NCBI GenBank assembly: GCA_903903765.1
Contig: CAIVAH010000165.1
Coordinates: 1 to 6,898, forward strand
Source of the DNA: an uncultured Methylococcaceae bacterium
GTDB lineage: Bacteria > Pseudomonadota > Gammaproteobacteria > Methylococcales > Methylomonadaceae
Direction of reading: 5' to 3'
Length of the DNA stretch: 6,898 nucleotides
Positions 6,548 through 6,898 of this stretch are shown piece after piece (positions within the stretch are counted from its first letter, which is position 1; every line of letters starts with the position of its first letter). The notes beneath the pieces were generated by a model that saw only the letters and a program-made list of their open reading frames with translations, searched no databases and had not been told where the DNA came from. Both the position numbers and the translations under genes were made by a program.

Positions 6548-6748
6548 GCGACAAAATTTGTCGGATTTCAATTTTACAATACTTGTAGTGGTCTGCAACC
6601 AGGCTTATCCAAAACCTTTTGTGGCCACACCATAGGCAATGATATTAGACGAAAACTATCACATATCTGCTTGGACACTGGCGCATATCGTTCTTTTGAT
6701 AATAACCGTTATGGTTTAATTATTTATGATGTACATAATGATTACTGA
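6548..6748 (+). pseudogene. Remnant of a PphA-type metallophosphoesterase (C-terminal fragment)
   Basis: Between the stop at 6545-6547 and the TGA at 6746-6748 a 66-codon frame runs without any ATG. From about 6614 it reads like the end of a calcineurin-like Ser/Thr protein phosphatase: TFCGHTIGN (residues 23-31), where GHT would hold a metal-ligand histidine, then HICLDTGAY (39-47), then YGLIIYDV before the stop. The 13 residues between GHT and LDTGA equal the spacing I recall in E. coli PphA (GHT to IDTGA). The N-terminal metal motifs of the family (GDxHG, GDxxDRG, GNHE) are absent upstream, and there is no room for the ~150 missing residues before the oxidoreductase gene. I infer a decayed, 5'-deleted copy. 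An expressed short peptide from a non-ATG start is unlikely; chance resemblance is the main alternative. Confidence 0.55.
6549..6563. repeat. Perfect 15-bp inverted repeat
   Basis: CGACAAA-A-TTTGTCG is a perfect palindrome around one base. As RNA it could form only a five-pair stem with a five-base loop and is not followed by a T-run, so it looks more like a protein-binding site or chance than a terminator. It lies at the left edge of the phosphatase remnant. Confidence 0.35.
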
Positions 6749-6834
6749 AGATCGGCGGCTTTGTAAAATAATCATTTTAGTACGTTAATTAGGCTTCCTT
6801 AAATTAAGTTCTCGTCATAAAAGCACAGTCATTG

Positions 6835-6847
6835 TAGTAAAATACTA
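6835..6847. promoter_or_regulatory. Operator-like palindrome over a possible -10
   Basis: TAGTA-AAA-TACTA is a perfect 13-bp inverted repeat 28 bp before the last gene's ATG. It contains TAAAAT (6838-6843), five of six matches to the -10 consensus, so a regulator could act here. No -35 is recognisable at the right distance. The interpretation is tentative. Confidence 0.25.
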
Positions 6848-6865
6848 TTTTATAAACTCACAAAT

Positions 6866-6870
6866 GGAGG
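6866..6870 (+). promoter_or_regulatory. Strong ribosome binding site for the right-edge gene
   Basis: GGAGG, the core Shine-Dalgarno sequence, sits four bases before the ATG at 6875. It is the strongest ribosome binding site in the window and is the main evidence that a gene starts here. Confidence 0.75.
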
Positions 6871-6874
6871 AAAT

Positions 6875-6898
6875 ATGTGTTTTAGTGCTGATATGTCG
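6875..6898 (+). CDS. Start of a gene cut by the window edge, possibly DUF6629 family
   Basis: Eight codons are visible, reading MCFSADMS, after a strong GGAGG. Proteins of the DUF6629 type, small multi-pass membrane proteins of unknown function, characteristically begin MCFSA followed by a hydrophobic helix, so that family is my best guess. The membrane part would lie beyond the window, and eight residues cannot prove the assignment. The gene is divergent from the oxidoreductase gene and follows the phosphatase remnant. Confidence 0.5.

Larger units (their letters stand above)
6427..6874. other. Long spacer without an intact gene
   Basis: This AT-rich stretch separates the divergent oxidoreductase gene and the partial gene at the right edge. 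The first 120 bp encode nothing recognisable in any frame; they contain a short tandem AGTCAA repeat (6493-6498 and 6501-6506). A perfect inverted repeat lies at 6549-6563. A truncated metallophosphoesterase remnant ends at 6748. From 6749 to 6860 I see only AT-rich inverted repeats (for example TAAAAT-AATC-ATTTTA at 6764-6779) and no convincing RNA gene or strong terminator. Confidence 0.6.

Noticed and set aside
6764..6808. AT-rich inverted repeats (TAAAAT/ATTTTA and CTTAA/TTAAG), considered as a terminator or small RNA
   Set aside because: The stems are short, almost pure A/T and lack a downstream T-run; such repeats are expected by chance in this composition.

Overview
The window is AT-rich chromosomal DNA, most likely from a gammaproteobacterium. 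The evidence is a YgjP-type metallopeptidase of the same length as the Escherichia coli protein (167 aa), a PhoB/PhoR pair of the enterobacterial/pseudomonad layout, and an FSA-type aldolase close to E. coli FsaA. The comparison with E. coli sequences is from memory. A hydrogenase maturation gene (hypE) suggests the organism makes, or recently made, a [NiFe] hydrogenase. I cannot name the genus. There is no tRNA, rRNA, CRISPR array, insertion sequence or phage gene that I can see.

Layout, left to right. Positions 1-104 are AT-rich and non-coding. hypE (minus, 105-1133) stands apart from any other hyp gene visible here and is divergent from a fructose-6-phosphate aldolase gene (plus, 1218-1892). 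The aldolase gene overlaps tail-to-tail by 4 bp with a minus-strand pair, ygjP (1889-2392) and a small DUF5710-like gene (2400-2699). The divergent spacer 2700-2829 carries a good phoB promoter: an extended -10 and a candidate Pho box. phoB (2830-3522) and phoR (3526-4800) follow as a two-gene operon. phoR abuts, with no spacer, the minus-strand gene for a COG2509 FAD-dependent oxidoreductase (4801-6402).

The last part (about 6403-6874) is the only long stretch without an intact gene. It holds an open frame without a start codon, ending at 6748, whose last ~45 codons look like the C-terminus of a PphA-type metallophosphoesterase (GHT, then ICLDTGAY). I read this as a truncated pseudogene. The window ends in the first eight codons of a new plus-strand gene with a strong ribosome binding site; it starts MCFSA, as DUF6629-type proteins do.

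Functionally only phoB-phoR forms a clear system (sensing phosphate limitation and activating the Pho regulon, probably including its own promoter). The rest looks like conserved housekeeping and accessory genes packed tail-to-tail. I do not see a convincing undescribed multi-gene system. The points most worth a second look are the phosphatase remnant, the phoB control region with its overlapping mini-ORF and direct repeat, the aldolase active-site signature, the solitary hypE, and the ygjP-DUF5710 pair.
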